A stretch of DNA of 64,000 nucleotides, from the NCBI RefSeq assembly GCF_000768685.1, contig NZ_AVPK01000005.1:124001-188000 (forward strand), in the 5' to 3' direction. Below, in pieces: positions 19,140-27,300 of the stretch (the first letter of the stretch is position 1; every line of letters begins with the position of its first letter). The position numbers and the translations under genes are program-made. Below the pieces are notes generated by a model, which saw only the letters and a list, made by a program, of their open reading frames with translations, was not told the origin of the DNA and made no database searches. The stretch is from Knoellia subterranea KCTC 19937 (GTDB lineage: Bacteria > Actinomycetota > Actinomycetes > Actinomycetales > Dermatophilaceae).

Positions 19140-20465
19140 TCAGGGGCAGCGTGGGACGGGTGAGGAGTACGTCGTGTTCGACGCGTTCGAGACGTAGTAG
19201 TCGCTCAGCCACCGACCGTCGACGAGCTGGTTCCACACACTCGTCGTCCCCACCCGCGTCCCGGACTTCTGGCAGGCGACGTACGCGAGGCCGCCGCCGT
19301 TGACCGAGCCATTGACGGCATACCCGGTGCCCGGCCCTGATCGAGTGTTGACCGGGGTCGTGATGGTGAGCTGGCCGGGGTACGAACAGATGGGCAGTGG
19401 CGGGCTCCAGGTCGTCGACGACGGGGTCGACACGTAGCGGTCCGAGACGAAGCCGCCGTTCGTCAGCCGATCCCACACCGCGGTTGACCCGACCGTCTGG
19501 CCCCGCGCCTGGCAGACCACCGAGATGGCAGCGCCGCCGGCCACCGAGCCGACGATCGGGTAGCCGCTCGACGGACCACTCCGGACGTTGAGCGCGCCCG
19601 AGGCCGTGGAGCGATAGGTCCGTGCGACCGTCGCGACCGGGCCCCGAATGAGGTCGCTGTCGATGTTGAGGGTGACACCACCCCACGTCTCGTTGTGGTC
19701 GCCGCGGTACTGCTTCGCCCGCTGCCACTCCGACCAGAGCGCGTTGCCGGCGGTGGGCCAGTTGTAGGTCGACGCCCAGTTGTCCCAGCGCGCCATCCAG
19801 ATCGCGTCCGGCCGCGCGAGGGTCGTCGAGGTATAGCTCGCCGCCAGGTCACGCACGCCCGAGTCCTGGTGCGCATAGATCCCGGCCAGGTAGCCGCTGC
19901 GGTGCAGTGTCCGGGTCCACTCGGACACATAGGTCCGCACCGCCGCGGTGCAGCCAGCGGTCGCGCGGTTGTAGTGCTCGACGTCCGCGTAGAGCGCGCT
20001 CCCGGGCAGGAGGCCGAGTGCGCGAGCCTTGCTGACGGCGTCCGTTCCATCCGAACGGCCCTGTGCCGCAGCGTTGCTCGCCGTGAAGCGATAGGGCTTG
20101 GTGCCGTAGACGCAGAACGGTTGATCACCGAAGTAGGTCGGCACGAGAGCCCAGCCAGCCGCCGTCGCACTGCCGACCCAGCTCGCCGTGAGGTTGGGCT
20201 GCTGGCACCCGCGATTGCGACCACCGAAATAGACGTTCACGCCCTGGAAGGGTGCCTTCGCGCCCTTCCACGAGGCCAGTGCGGCGAGCGAGGGCGCTGT
20301 GCACGTGTCGAAGAAGCCGGCCAGGACCCGGGTGGCGGAGGACGCCGCCGGATAGGTTCCCGGGGTCGCAGGATCCGCCTGTGCCGCAACGGGATTCGCC
20401 AGACCGAGACTCGCGGCAGTGAATCCGGCGGCGAGGACGGCGAGGGTTCGGCGCGCGAATGACAT
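19140..20465 (-). CDS. secreted DUF1906 (glycoside-hydrolase-like) protein with two SH3-like domains
   Basis: 441 aa. Signal peptide residues 1-29 (MSFARRTLAVLAAGFTAASL ... AQA). Residues ~42-270 are a DUF1906/Rv2525c-like TIM-barrel (LAGFFDTCTAPSLAAL; YADVEHYN with the catalytic-region Asp/Glu; GIYAHQDSGV; WMARWDNW). Two bacterial SH3 repeats follow (LNVRSGPSSGYPIVGSVAGG and VNTRSGPGTGYAVNGSVNGG), likely binding peptidoglycan. Starts at ATG 20465; an upstream extension lacks a signal. Probably a cell-wall lytic or remodelling enzyme exported through Tat or Sec; activity inferred only. Confidence 0.85.
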   Translation of the reverse strand: MSFARRTLAVLAAGFTAASLGLANPVAAQADPATPGTYPAASSATRVLAGFFDTCTAPSLAALASWKGAKAPFQGVNVYFGGRNRGCQQPNLTASWVGSATAAGWALVPTYFGDQPFCVYGTKPYRFTASNAAAQGRSDGTDAVSKARALGLLPGSALYADVEHYNRATAGCTAAVRTYVSEWTRTLHRSGYLAGIYAHQDSGVRDLAASYTSTTLARPDAIWMARWDNWASTYNWPTAGNALWSEWQRAKQYRGDHNETWGGVTLNIDSDLIRGPVATVARTYRSTASGALNVRSGPSSGYPIVGSVAGGAAISVVCQARGQTVGSTAVWDRLTNGGFVSDRYVSTPSSTTWSPPLPICSYPGQLTITTPVNTRSGPGTGYAVNGSVNGGGLAYVACQKSGTRVGTTSVWNQLVDGRWLSDYYVSNASNTTYSSPVPRCP

Positions 20466-20615
20466 GACAACCTCCAGCGCGGGCCCCGGCGGGAGCGAGG
20501 CTCCACAACTCAAGGATGCGCTCGTCGCCGGTTCGGTTGACACGATTCGCAGAACATCGATTGGGTATGCCGTCCGCCCGCCTCCCAGCCCTCGGTGCGG
20601 ACCGCGGTCCGCACC

Positions 20616-21230
20616 TCAGAAGGCCGAGCGGAGCAGGACCGCAGCCAGGGTGAGCATCACGACTCCGATGACCACGTCGAGCACCTGCCACGTGCGTGGC
20701 CGAGCGAACCACCGCGAAGCCAGCCCAGCGGCATACCCCAATCCGGTGAACCACACGATGCTGGCGAGCCCGGCGCCCAGACCGAACCACCACCGACCCG
20801 TCGGGCCGTGGGAGGACGCGAGGTTGCCGAGCATGAGGACGGTGTCGAGATAGACGTGCGGGTTGAGCCAGGTGAGGGCGAGGGCGGTGAGCGCGACGGA
20901 ACCCTTGGCGACGGGTTCGCCGGCGGTCAGCGACTTCGGGTGGCGTGCGGCGAGGAAGGAACGGATGCCGAACCACGCGAGGTAGGCCGCTCCCGCGATC
21001 GTGATGACGCGCACCAGTCCCGGCTGGGTCTCGACGAGCGCACCCACGCCGGCGATGCCCGCAACGATGAGGACGAGGTCACTGATCGCGCAGATCGCGA
21101 CGACCACGCCGACGTGGGATCGGGTGACGCCCTGGCGGAGGACGAAGGCGTTCTGGGCGCCGATCGCGATGATGAGGGACAGGCCGGAGAGGAGACCCGT
21201 GACGACGGCGGAGAGGGTGGCGGCGTTCAT
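20616..21230 (-). CDS. LysE/ArgO-family basic amino acid exporter
   Basis: 204-aa membrane protein of about six helices. The hallmark IIAIGAQNAFVLRQG is near residue 20, and LTWLNPHVYLDTVL in the C-terminal half matches the LysE superfamily. It exports lysine/arginine. ATG 21230 is used because the upstream extension lies in the regulator's promoter. Divergent from the LysG/ArgP-type regulator, the standard arrangement in which the regulator plus co-inducer amino acid activates the exporter. Confidence 0.92.
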   Translation of the reverse strand: MNAATLSAVVTGLLSGLSLIIAIGAQNAFVLRQGVTRSHVGVVVAICAISDLVLIVAGIAGVGALVETQPGLVRVITIAGAAYLAWFGIRSFLAARHPKSLTAGEPVAKGSVALTALALTWLNPHVYLDTVLMLGNLASSHGPTGRWWFGLGAGLASIVWFTGLGYAAGLASRWFARPRTWQVLDVVIGVVMLTLAAVLLRSAF

Positions 21231-21318
21231 GATGCTTCGACGGTAGGGCGCGACCGTCGTGAAGGCCAGCAAAGGATTCTGGGGGTTCCTTAACGTGGCT
21301 TCATCATAGGATCCGGGT

Positions 21319-22185
21319 GTGCACCCCGATCAGCTGCGCGCGCTGCTCGCCGTCATCGACGGCGGGACGTTCGAGGCCGCGGCCCGGCACCTGCACCTCA
21401 CCCCGTCGGCCGTGAGCCAGCGGATCAAGGCACTCGAGCAGTCGATGGGGCGCGTCGTGGTGAGGCGCGGGCAGCCCTGCACGGCCACACCGGCCGGGGA
21501 AGTGCTCGTCCGACTGGCTCGGCAGCAGGAGTTCATCGAGCAGGAGGCGCGGGCCGCCCTCGACGAGGCCTCCGGCGTGCGCGAGCTGTCGGTGGCGGTC
21601 AACGCGGACTCGCTGGCGACGTGGTTCCGCCCGGTGCTGCGGGAGGTCGCCGCATGGGAGGGCGTGGTGCTGAGGCTCCACGTCGAGGACGAGGGGCACA
21701 GCCACGGACTCCTGCGGGACGGCACTGTCGTGGGCGCGATCACGTCGAATCCCGTTCCGGTGCAGGGGTGTTCGGCCGAACAGATCGGTGGCATGCGCTA
21801 TCTGCCGGTGGCGACACCCGCGTTGCGGGATCGGTTCGCCGCGGGGCGCGTTGTCGACTGGGGGCGCATGCCGGTGCTGGAGTTCAACGAGCAGGACGAC
21901 GTCCAGAAGCGGGTCCTCCGGCGGCACGGAGTGAACGCCGACGCGCTGCCGCCGACGCACCGAGTGCCGTCGTCCGAGGGTTTCGTCGACGCGGTCCTTG
22001 CGGGACTGGGGTGGGGCGCGCTTCCACGCGTGCAGTGCGAACAGGCCCTCGCGACAGGTGAACTCGTGTTGTTGAGCAGCCGCGAGCACGTCGACATCCC
22101 GCTCCACTGGCAGGCGTGGAGACTGCGGTCCGAGCTCGTCGACCGTCTTGCGGGTGTGATCCGCGCGCACGCACCGCGGCGCTGA
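21319..22185 (+). CDS. LysR-family regulator of the exporter (LysG/ArgP-like)
   Basis: 288 aa. The HTH begins HPDQLRALLAVIDGGTFEAAA and HLTPSAVSQRIKALEQ, the ArgP/LysG subfamily signature. The remainder is a LysR effector-binding domain (ELSVAVNADSLATWFRPVL). GTG 21319. The 88-bp spacer to lysE contains AAGGATTCTGGGGGTTCCTT, an imperfect dyad that could be its binding site. It should activate export when basic amino acids accumulate. Confidence 0.92.
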   Translation: MHPDQLRALLAVIDGGTFEAAARHLHLTPSAVSQRIKALEQSMGRVVVRRGQPCTATPAGEVLVRLARQQEFIEQEARAALDEASGVRELSVAVNADSLATWFRPVLREVAAWEGVVLRLHVEDEGHSHGLLRDGTVVGAITSNPVPVQGCSAEQIGGMRYLPVATPALRDRFAAGRVVDWGRMPVLEFNEQDDVQKRVLRRHGVNADALPPTHRVPSSEGFVDAVLAGLGWGALPRVQCEQALATGELVLLSSREHVDIPLHWQAWRLRSELVDRLAGVIRAHAPRR

Positions 22186-22232
22186 TTCATCAGGATTCCG
22201 GCACACGCGCCGACGTGTGGCACGCTCCCATC

Positions 22233-22469
22233 ATGGGGACCTTCGTCGAGGATGCCAATCTCGTGACCGCAACCGTGGCCGGTCGGGCGCTGACCTGTCG
22301 TCACTGCGACGGCACGCGGTTCGGCGTGCGCCGCATCAAGCTCAACACGTCGGGTGCCGAGTTCTTCGGCTTCGCCTGGGCCAACCGGGAGAGCCTGGGC
22401 TTCATCTGCGACGGGTGCGGGTGCATCGAGGAGTTCCTCGAGGGAGTCATCGAGACCTTCCGCGCCTGA
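22233..22469 (+). CDS. small zinc-ribbon-like protein
   Basis: 78 aa. Two Cys pairs, CRHC near residue 22 and CDGCGC near residue 61, with a compact beta segment between them, indicate a zinc-ribbon fold. ATG 22233 follows a modest GGG region; the longer upstream frame overlaps the LysR stop. A shared bidirectional terminator follows at 22483. No function can be assigned. Confidence 0.7.
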   Translation: MGTFVEDANLVTATVAGRALTCRHCDGTRFGVRRIKLNTSGAEFFGFAWANRESLGFICDGCGCIEEFLEGVIETFRA

Positions 22470-22482
22470 GAGGCGTTGGGTA

Positions 22483-22538
22483 GGGGGTCGTGTGATGGGT
22501 CGGGGGTCGAGCGATCGGCGACCCATCACACGGCCCCC
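22483..22538. terminator. bidirectional hairpin between convergent genes
   Basis: GGGGGTCG-TGTGATGGGTCG pairs with CGACCCATCACA-CGGCCCCC around a 16-nt loop, between the zinc-ribbon gene (+) and the cysteine desulfhydrase-like gene (-). Confidence 0.85.
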
Positions 22539-22560
22539 GACCGACGGCCCCGCAGGGAAC

Positions 22561-23679
22561 TCAGCCGACCCAGCGACCCTCGTCCCACGCGGAAGTCAGC
22601 ACACCGGCATACCGGTCAAGGTCGTGACCCCGCGAGCGCACCCACGAGTCCGAGTTGTACGTCTCGTCGTAGCGGTCGCCGCGGTCGCAGACCAGCGTGA
22701 CGATCGACCCGCGTTCCCCCGCGGCCTGCATCTCGGCGGCCAGCTTCAGCGCCCCATAGATGTTGGTCCCCGTCGACGGTCCGGCGTGAATTCCGGTGCG
22801 CTCACGCAGGAATCGCATCGCCGCGATCGATGCGCAGTCCGGCACTCCGAGCATGCGATCGACGACGAGGGGCAGGAACGACGGCTCGAGCCGCGCCCGC
22901 CCGATGCCCTCGATGCGTGATGGTTCGAGCCGCGCCTCGCCATCGCCCTGCCATGCCGGGAGGAACGCCGAGTGCTCCGGGTCGACGACGCACACGCGCG
23001 TGTCGAGCGCCTGGTAGCGCACGAACCGCCCGATCGTCGCCGAGGTCCCACCGGTCCCCGCACCGACGACGATCCACGACGGCACGGGGTGCTCCTCCAT
23101 CGCCATCTGCTCGAAGATCGACTCGGCGATGTTGTTGTTGCCGCGCCAGTCCGTCGCCCGCTCCGCGTTGCTGAACTGGTCGAGATAGACGCCGCCCGCC
23201 GCCTCGGCCACGCGCCGCGCCTCGTCATAGACGGCGGTCGGGTCGTCGACGAGGTGGCAGCGTCCGCCCTCGCGTTCGATGAGGGCGATCTTCGCCGGCG
23301 ATGTCGAGGACGCCATGACCGCGACGAAGGGCACGCCGAGCATCCGCGCGAAGTGCGCCTCGCTCACGGCCGTCGAACCCGAAGAGGCTTCCACGACAGT
23401 GGTTTTCGGACCGATGATCCCGTTGCACAACCCGTAGAGGAAGAGGGATCGCGCCAGCCGGTGCTTGAGCGAACCGGTCGGGTGCGTCGACTCGTCCTTG
23501 AGATAGAGATCGACGCGGCCACACCCGGGCAGGTGCACCTTGATGAGGTGCGTGTCCGACGTCCGCGTCGCGTCGGCGCGCAGCTTCCGGATCGCCTCGC
23601 GCACCCACGCCCGGTCCGGCTCGGTCCGCAGCCCAGTGTCCACGAGCGGGGATGGAGTGCGGGGAGTCGACGCTGACAT
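22561..23679 (-). CDS. PLP-dependent cysteine synthase-family enzyme (L-cysteine desulfhydrase Cds1-like)
   Basis: 372 aa fold-type II PLP enzyme. The PLP lysine is in [13 protein letters not shown] near residue 77; the substrate loop [14 protein letters not shown] and the phosphate-binding glycines [15 protein letters not shown] are clear. The C-terminal region ([33 protein letters not shown]) resembles the Rv3684/Cds1 group that degrades cysteine to H2S, pyruvate and ammonia rather than making it. ATG 23679 is preferred to an upstream TTG. Cystathionine beta-synthase-type activity remains possible. Confidence 0.87.
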   Translation of the reverse strand: MSASTPRTPSPLVDTGLRTEPDRAWVREAIRKLRADATRTSDTHLIKVHLPGCGRVDLYLKDESTHPTGSLKHRLARSLFLYGLCNGIIGPKTTVVEASSGSTAVSEAHFARMLGVPFVAVMASSTSPAKIALIEREGGRCHLVDDPTAVYDEARRVAEAAGGVYLDQFSNAERATDWRGNNNIAESIFEQMAMEEHPVPSWIVVGAGTGGTSATIGRFVRYQALDTRVCVVDPEHSAFLPAWQGDGEARLEPSRIEGIGRARLEPSFLPLVVDRMLGVPDCASIAAMRFLRERTGIHAGPSTGTNIYGALKLAAEMQAAGERGSIVTLVCDRGDRYDETYNSDSWVRSRGHDLDRYAGVLTSAWDEGRWVG

Positions 23680-23718
23680 GCGGCTCAACCTATCGACGCT
23701 CCCGGACCACGGACAAAA

Positions 23719-23760
23719 GCGAGACGGTATGCCGGGTGCGCACCCGGCATACCGTCTCGC
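23719..23760. repeat. perfect 42-bp palindrome
   Basis: Arms 23719-23739 and 23740-23760 are perfectly complementary with no loop; each arm contains GTATGCCG/CGGCATAC. Located between two minus-strand genes, about 44 bp beyond the stop of the LEA-like gene, where it can act as its terminator. Confidence 0.93.
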
Positions 23761-23803
23761 GTTCGTTCTCGGGCTGGGACTCAGCGCGCCCCGCCCGAGT
23801 GGG

Positions 23804-24763
23804 TCAGGACTTGTCGCGTCCCTTGTCGAGGTTCGGCGTCGAGAGGTCAGCGCCCTCGGACGTGCCCGACGTCGACGGTGCGGCGTCCTCGGCCCACTCG
23901 CCAGCGTTGCTCCAGGCGTCGCCGTCGGAGACCGACTCGGTGGTCGGTTCGCCCGCGAAGTCCTCGGCCTTCGCCTCGTCGGCGAGCTCGTCGGCCTTGG
24001 CTGCGGCCTTGTCCTTGACCTCAGCGGCCTTGTCCGCGGCCTTGTCCTTGACGTCGGCTGCCTTGTCCGCGGCCTTGTCCTTGACCTCGGCAGCCTTCTC
24101 CTTGGCGGCGGCTGCGAAGTCGGTCACCTTGTCACCGACGGAGGCGCCGCCCGAGGCGTGACCACCGACGGTCGAGGCGCGTCCCTGGCTCGGCGGGGTG
24201 TAGGCGCCCGCGGTCGCCCACGGGTCCTTCTTCTCGGTCGACTTCTTCCAGGCGTAGGCCGCAGCACCGGCAGCGACGAGGAGGAGCAGGAGGCCCTTCT
24301 TGCCGCCCTTCTTCTCCTTGACGACGGCGTCGCCCTTGAGCACGTGGTAGGCGTCGGGCGCCCGGTCGGCAGCCTCGGACGCGGACGCCTTGGCCGCGGT
24401 GGCACCGGCGACGACGGTCGCGAGGGCCGAGGCCAGCTTGGGCACGACCTCCTCGACGAAGGTGTCCTTGGCGTCCTGCACCTTGGGGGCCAGGTTGTCC
24501 GCGGCCTCCTGGACGCGCGGGGCGGCCTGGTCTGCGTAGGCCCTGGCCGTCTCGCGGGCGTGCTCGACGTGCGGGGCGGCCTTGTCCTTGAGGTCGGCAA
24601 TCCGCGGCGCGGCCTTGTCCTTGAGGTCGGCGGCGCGCGACGAGAGGTCGGCTGCCGTCGACTGGGCCGTGGACGTCGCGTCGGACGCGGTGGAGGCGGC
24701 GGACTCGACCCGCGCGGCAACGGCCTCGCGCGCCTGCTCGGTCTTGCTCTTGCTGCGGAACAC
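23804..24763 (-). CDS. LEA/apolipoprotein-like helical repeat protein with one membrane segment
   Basis: 319 aa, strongly Ala/Lys/Asp-rich. Residues ~10-135 and ~215-270 are amphipathic 11-residue-type repeats ([34 protein letters not shown]), as in group-3 late-embryogenesis-abundant proteins and apolipoproteins. Between them [20 protein letters not shown] (about residue 160) is a short transmembrane helix after a Lys cluster. The acidic C-terminus is unstructured. ATG 24763. Likely a membrane-associated stress or envelope protein; function unknown. Confidence 0.75.
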   Translation of the reverse strand: MFRSKSKTEQAREAVAARVESAASTASDATSTAQSTAADLSSRAADLKDKAAPRIADLKDKAAPHVEHARETARAYADQAAPRVQEAADNLAPKVQDAKDTFVEEVVPKLASALATVVAGATAAKASASEAADRAPDAYHVLKGDAVVKEKKGGKKGLLLLLVAAGAAAYAWKKSTEKKDPWATAGAYTPPSQGRASTVGGHASGGASVGDKVTDFAAAAKEKAAEVKDKAADKAADVKDKAADKAAEVKDKAAAKADELADEAKAEDFAGEPTTESVSDGDAWSNAGEWAEDAAPSTSGTSEGADLSTPNLDKGRDKS

Positions 24764-24878
24764 TGCGTTCTCCTATCGATGGACGATCGAACGGTTCCTT
24801 CCATCAAACACTGTTTGCACGCCAGTGTCACAAGAGGGTCACGATGCTCTCGCTGCCCGAACACCTACAGTGGGGCCC

Positions 24879-25397
24879 ATGAAGGCAACGCTCAAGACCA
24901 ACCACGGCACCATCAACCTCAACCTCTTCGCGGACCACGCGCCCAAGACCGTCAAGACGATCACGGGCCTCGCGACCGGCGAACTCGAGTACAAGGACGA
25001 CGCGGGCCGCACCAACCCCGACAAGTTCTACGACGGCCTGATCTTCCACCGCATCATCCCCGGCTTCATGATCCAGGGCGGCGACCCGCTCGGTCAGGGC
25101 TTCGGTGGCCCGGGCTTCGCGTTCGACGACGAGATCCACCCCGAGCTGCAGTTCGACCGTCCCTACCTCCTCGCCATGGCCAACGCCGGCAAGCAGATGG
25201 GCCGCGGCACCAACGGCTCGCAGTTCTTCATCACCGTCGGCGCCACCCCGTGGCTCAACGGCAAGCACACGATCTTCGGTGAGGTCGCCGACCAGGAGAG
25301 CCGCGACGTCGTCGACACGATCGCCGGTGTCTCGACCGGTGCGCAGGACCGCCCGCGCGAGGACGTCGTCATCGAGTCCTTCACCGTCGAGGCCTGA
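24879..25397 (+). CDS. ppiA: cyclophilin-type peptidyl-prolyl cis-trans isomerase
   Basis: 172-aa single-domain cytoplasmic cyclophilin. FHRIIPGFMIQGGDP (catalytic Arg), MANAGKQMGRGTNGSQFFIT and WLNGKHTIFGEV are the canonical cyclophilin motifs. It catalyses prolyl isomerisation during folding. ATG 24879 is the start of the conserved KATLKTNHGTI strand; no signal peptide. Usually found near gyrA/crgA in actinobacteria, as here. Followed by a clear terminator. Confidence 0.95.
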   Translation: MKATLKTNHGTINLNLFADHAPKTVKTITGLATGELEYKDDAGRTNPDKFYDGLIFHRIIPGFMIQGGDPLGQGFGGPGFAFDDEIHPELQFDRPYLLAMANAGKQMGRGTNGSQFFITVGATPWLNGKHTIFGEVADQESRDVVDTIAGVSTGAQDRPREDVVIESFTVEA

Positions 25398-25421
25398 GCT
25401 TCTCGCTTCACGCTTCACTCC

Positions 25422-25456
25422 CGAACGCCCGGTCGCCTCGCGCGACCGGGCGTTCG
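25422..25456. terminator. hairpin terminator after ppiA
   Basis: 15-bp perfect stem CGAACGCCCGGTCGC with a 5-nt loop, 25 bp after the ppiA stop. Confidence 0.88.
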
Positions 25457-25522
25457 TCGCTTCTCGGCGGGCAGCCCTGTCGCGGGCCAGCGCGTCGTCG
25501 CGGGCCAGCGCGCCGCCGCGGC

Positions 25523-26050
25523 TCAGTGCTCCTTGCGTGTCGCGGCGAGGATGACGAGCAGAGGGATGACCCGCTGCGTCGGCACGCCGTAGAGCCCACG
25601 GCTGGCGGCGCTGAGCCATCCCGCGTCCACGAGTTGCCTGAGGTGGTTGTAGATCTGGCCCGTCGTCCCGTGCCTGCCGGACTCGGCGAGCTGGAGTGCG
25701 GTCTGGGGTTCGTCGAGGAGCTCGCGGAGCAGGGCGAGACGATGGCGGTGTGCCAGCGCCTTGATGGCTCCCTCGTGCTCGGCCCAGTCATCGGCGAGCA
25801 ACTCCCCGGTGGGGTGAGTCATCTGCCAGCCCGCCTCGCGGCCGTCCGGAAGGCGCACCCGTCCGCCGTGAGCCACGCCCCCGTCGGCGCCGGTGTACTC
25901 ACTGGCGATGCCGTCGAGGAGCCACAGTCCGCCGCCGCTCTCCGGGCGTTCGGCCGGTGGGGCGGTGCGCAGTTCGGCCACTGCCTGCTCGATGGCTGCA
26001 AGACGTGACACCACGGCAGAGAAATCCGCTGAGGGGTCTTGTTTTGCCAC
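25523..26050 (-). CDS. ArsR-like winged-helix regulator of the adjacent peptide cassette
   Basis: 175 aa. Residues ~95-175 form a helix-turn-helix (ALAHRHRLALLRELLDEPQTALQLAE; GQIYNHLRQLVDAGWL) of ArsR type. The N-terminal ~90 residues (a short helix then GGGLWLLDGIASEY) are not a metal-binding domain; no CxC metal motif is seen. GTG 26050. Divergent from the peptide/SdpA-like/SdpB-like operon with a dyad in the shared spacer. In Bacillus the sdp locus is controlled by an ArsR-family autorepressor (SdpR); this gene occupies an equivalent position, though homology beyond the HTH fold is not shown. Confidence 0.8.
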   Translation of the reverse strand: MAKQDPSADFSAVVSRLAAIEQAVAELRTAPPAERPESGGGLWLLDGIASEYTGADGGVAHGGRVRLPDGREAGWQMTHPTGELLADDWAEHEGAIKALAHRHRLALLRELLDEPQTALQLAESGRHGTTGQIYNHLRQLVDAGWLSAASRGLYGVPTQRVIPLLVILAATRKEH

Positions 26051-26081
26051 TTCGTCCTCTGTTACGTTCCTGCCACTGAAT

Positions 26082-26095
26082 TACGAAACTTCGTA
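26082..26095. promoter_or_regulatory. operator-like dyad TACGAA-AC-TTCGTA
   Basis: TACGAA/TTCGTA inverted repeat with 2-bp centre, extended by AAT/AGTT flanks, in the 146-bp spacer between the divergent regulator and peptide genes. AT-richer than surroundings. Likely operator for the ArsR-like protein. Confidence 0.65.
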
Positions 26096-26196
26096 GTTCG
26101 GTGGGGGTGATGGGGTGCCGATGTCGTTGACCCAAGGGGGCGCCTTGGATCCTTCTGACCATACACAACGCTCAGAAGTGAAGGGGAAACCACGAG

Positions 26197-26541
26197 ATGA
26201 AACTACGGAGATTGGTAGCCGCGACTGCGTGCGCCGGAGTTCTGGGAGTGGCCGGTGCCGGCCTCGCCCAGGCCACCCCGGCCTCGGCAACGACCGATGT
26301 CTACGAGGTGGCGGCCGCAACGCCGACCGCCTCGGGTGACACGGCCGAGCCGCAGGCGATCCCGGGCATCGTTGCGGTCGCGACCGTCGCCGCACGCGGG
26401 TTCACTGCCGCCCGCGCGCCCCAGCAGGTGGCCCAGGTTGCTCGCGCCGCCGGCTGGCTGTCGGGCATCGGCCTCTTCGGCGTCGCGCAGGTGCAGAACA
26501 CGCGCCAGCTCGAGCTGGAGAAGGCGTACTTCGACCGCTGA
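26197..26541 (+). CDS. small secreted precursor peptide (candidate SDP-like toxin)
   Basis: 114 aa. A signal peptide (MKLRR, hydrophobic 6-24, cleavage near PASA at residue 31) precedes an acidic pro-like part (TTDVYEVAAATPTASGDTAEP) and a hydrophobic/amphipathic region of about 60 residues (IPGIVAVATVAARGF; VARAAGWLSGIGLFGVAQ) ending in a charged tail LELEKAYFDR. No cysteine lies outside the signal peptide (Cys12), unlike the disulfide-bonded SDP toxin. AAGGGG lies 13-18 bp before ATG 26197. First gene of the cassette whose next two genes resemble the SDP maturation proteins SdpA and SdpB. A hairpin separates it from them. Identity as a toxin is inferred from context. Confidence 0.7.
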   Translation: MKLRRLVAATACAGVLGVAGAGLAQATPASATTDVYEVAAATPTASGDTAEPQAIPGIVAVATVAARGFTAARAPQQVAQVARAAGWLSGIGLFGVAQVQNTRQLELEKAYFDR

Positions 26542-26550
26542 GGCGTGAGC

Positions 26551-26582
26551 CGGTCGGGCCCCACCGCGGTGGAGCCCGACCG
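26551..26582. terminator. hairpin (partial terminator) after the precursor gene
   Basis: CGGTCGGGC/GCCCGACCG outer stem with one C-A mismatch and inner CCACC/GGTGG around GC, starting 9 bp after the precursor stop. It has no T-run, so partial read-through into the maturation genes is expected, a typical way to make more precursor than enzyme. Confidence 0.7.
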
Positions 26583-26613
26583 GCTTGACCTCACCAGGAG
26601 CAGGGGAAATGTC

Positions 26614-27300
26614 ATGACATCACGAACGCGCTTCGCTCGTCGGGTGGCCCTCGGGGCGGCCGCCACAGTCCTCACCGTCTATCCGCTCAGCGCCCTCGTG
26701 CTCGCGGGGCCCAAGACACCGATCACCTTCGAGCTCTATCCCGTGGTCGCGTCCTACATGCACCCCTACTTCCCGCAGAACTGGAACCTGTTCGCCCCGG
26801 ATCCCATCAGTGAGGAGCGTGGCGCCATCGCTCGGTTCCGGTGCACCGAGACCGGCGAACCCACGGAGTGGGTCAACATCACCCAGCGAGGAATCGACAA
26901 GGTGCATGCGAGCCGGCTCTTTCCCTCGAGGGAGTCGCGGATCGTCTCGAACTCGATCATCACGAGGTTCCGAGAGGACGACGTCATCCTGCGGGTGGAC
27001 AAGCGCCAGACGGCCAGCGCGGCGGCGCCGAAGGACCAGGGGACAAACGCCCCCACGGACGGGGCCACCGACGCCCTGCTGGAACCTCTTCGTGAGGCGT
27101 CCCAGCAGGAGAAGGACGACATCGAACGCGTCCTCGCGCGCTACGCCTCGGCGCGCCAGCCCTCGGTCTGTGCCGGCGGCCCTGCCTCGCAGGTGCAACT
27201 TCGCTTCGTGTTCCACAAGTTCCCCGGCTGGAGCAGTCGGAACGACCTCGACAAGACGGGCGACATCGAAACTTTCGACACCGAATGGATCACGCCATGA
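26614..27300 (+). CDS. DUF5819/SdpA-like family protein
   Basis: 228 aa. One N-terminal membrane helix (about residues 13-32) then FPQNWNLFAPDP at 53-64, the motif of DUF5819 proteins and closely reminiscent of the PQ-W-FF/L-F-P motif of SdpA-family antimicrobial-peptide maturation proteins. The rest (VNITQRGIDKVHASRLFPSRESRIVSNSI) is an extracytoplasmic soluble domain with a long polar insertion near 130-150. ATG 26614 has GGAGCAGGGG upstream. Its stop overlaps the HTTM start (ATGA). SdpA works with SdpB to convert pro-SDP to active toxin; the same partnership is inferred here. Confidence 0.8.
   Translation: MTSRTRFARRVALGAAATVLTVYPLSALVLAGPKTPITFELYPVVASYMHPYFPQNWNLFAPDPISEERGAIARFRCTETGEPTEWVNITQRGIDKVHASRLFPSRESRIVSNSIITRFREDDVILRVDKRQTASAAAPKDQGTNAPTDGATDALLEPLREASQQEKDDIERVLARYASARQPSVCAGGPASQVQLRFVFHKFPGWSSRNDLDKTGDIETFDTEWITP

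Noticed and set aside
25469-25513. Tandem GCGGGCCAGCGCG-like repeat between ppiA terminator and the ArsR-like stop
   Set aside because: Only two and a half short copies; likely slippage in GC-rich DNA with no function visible.
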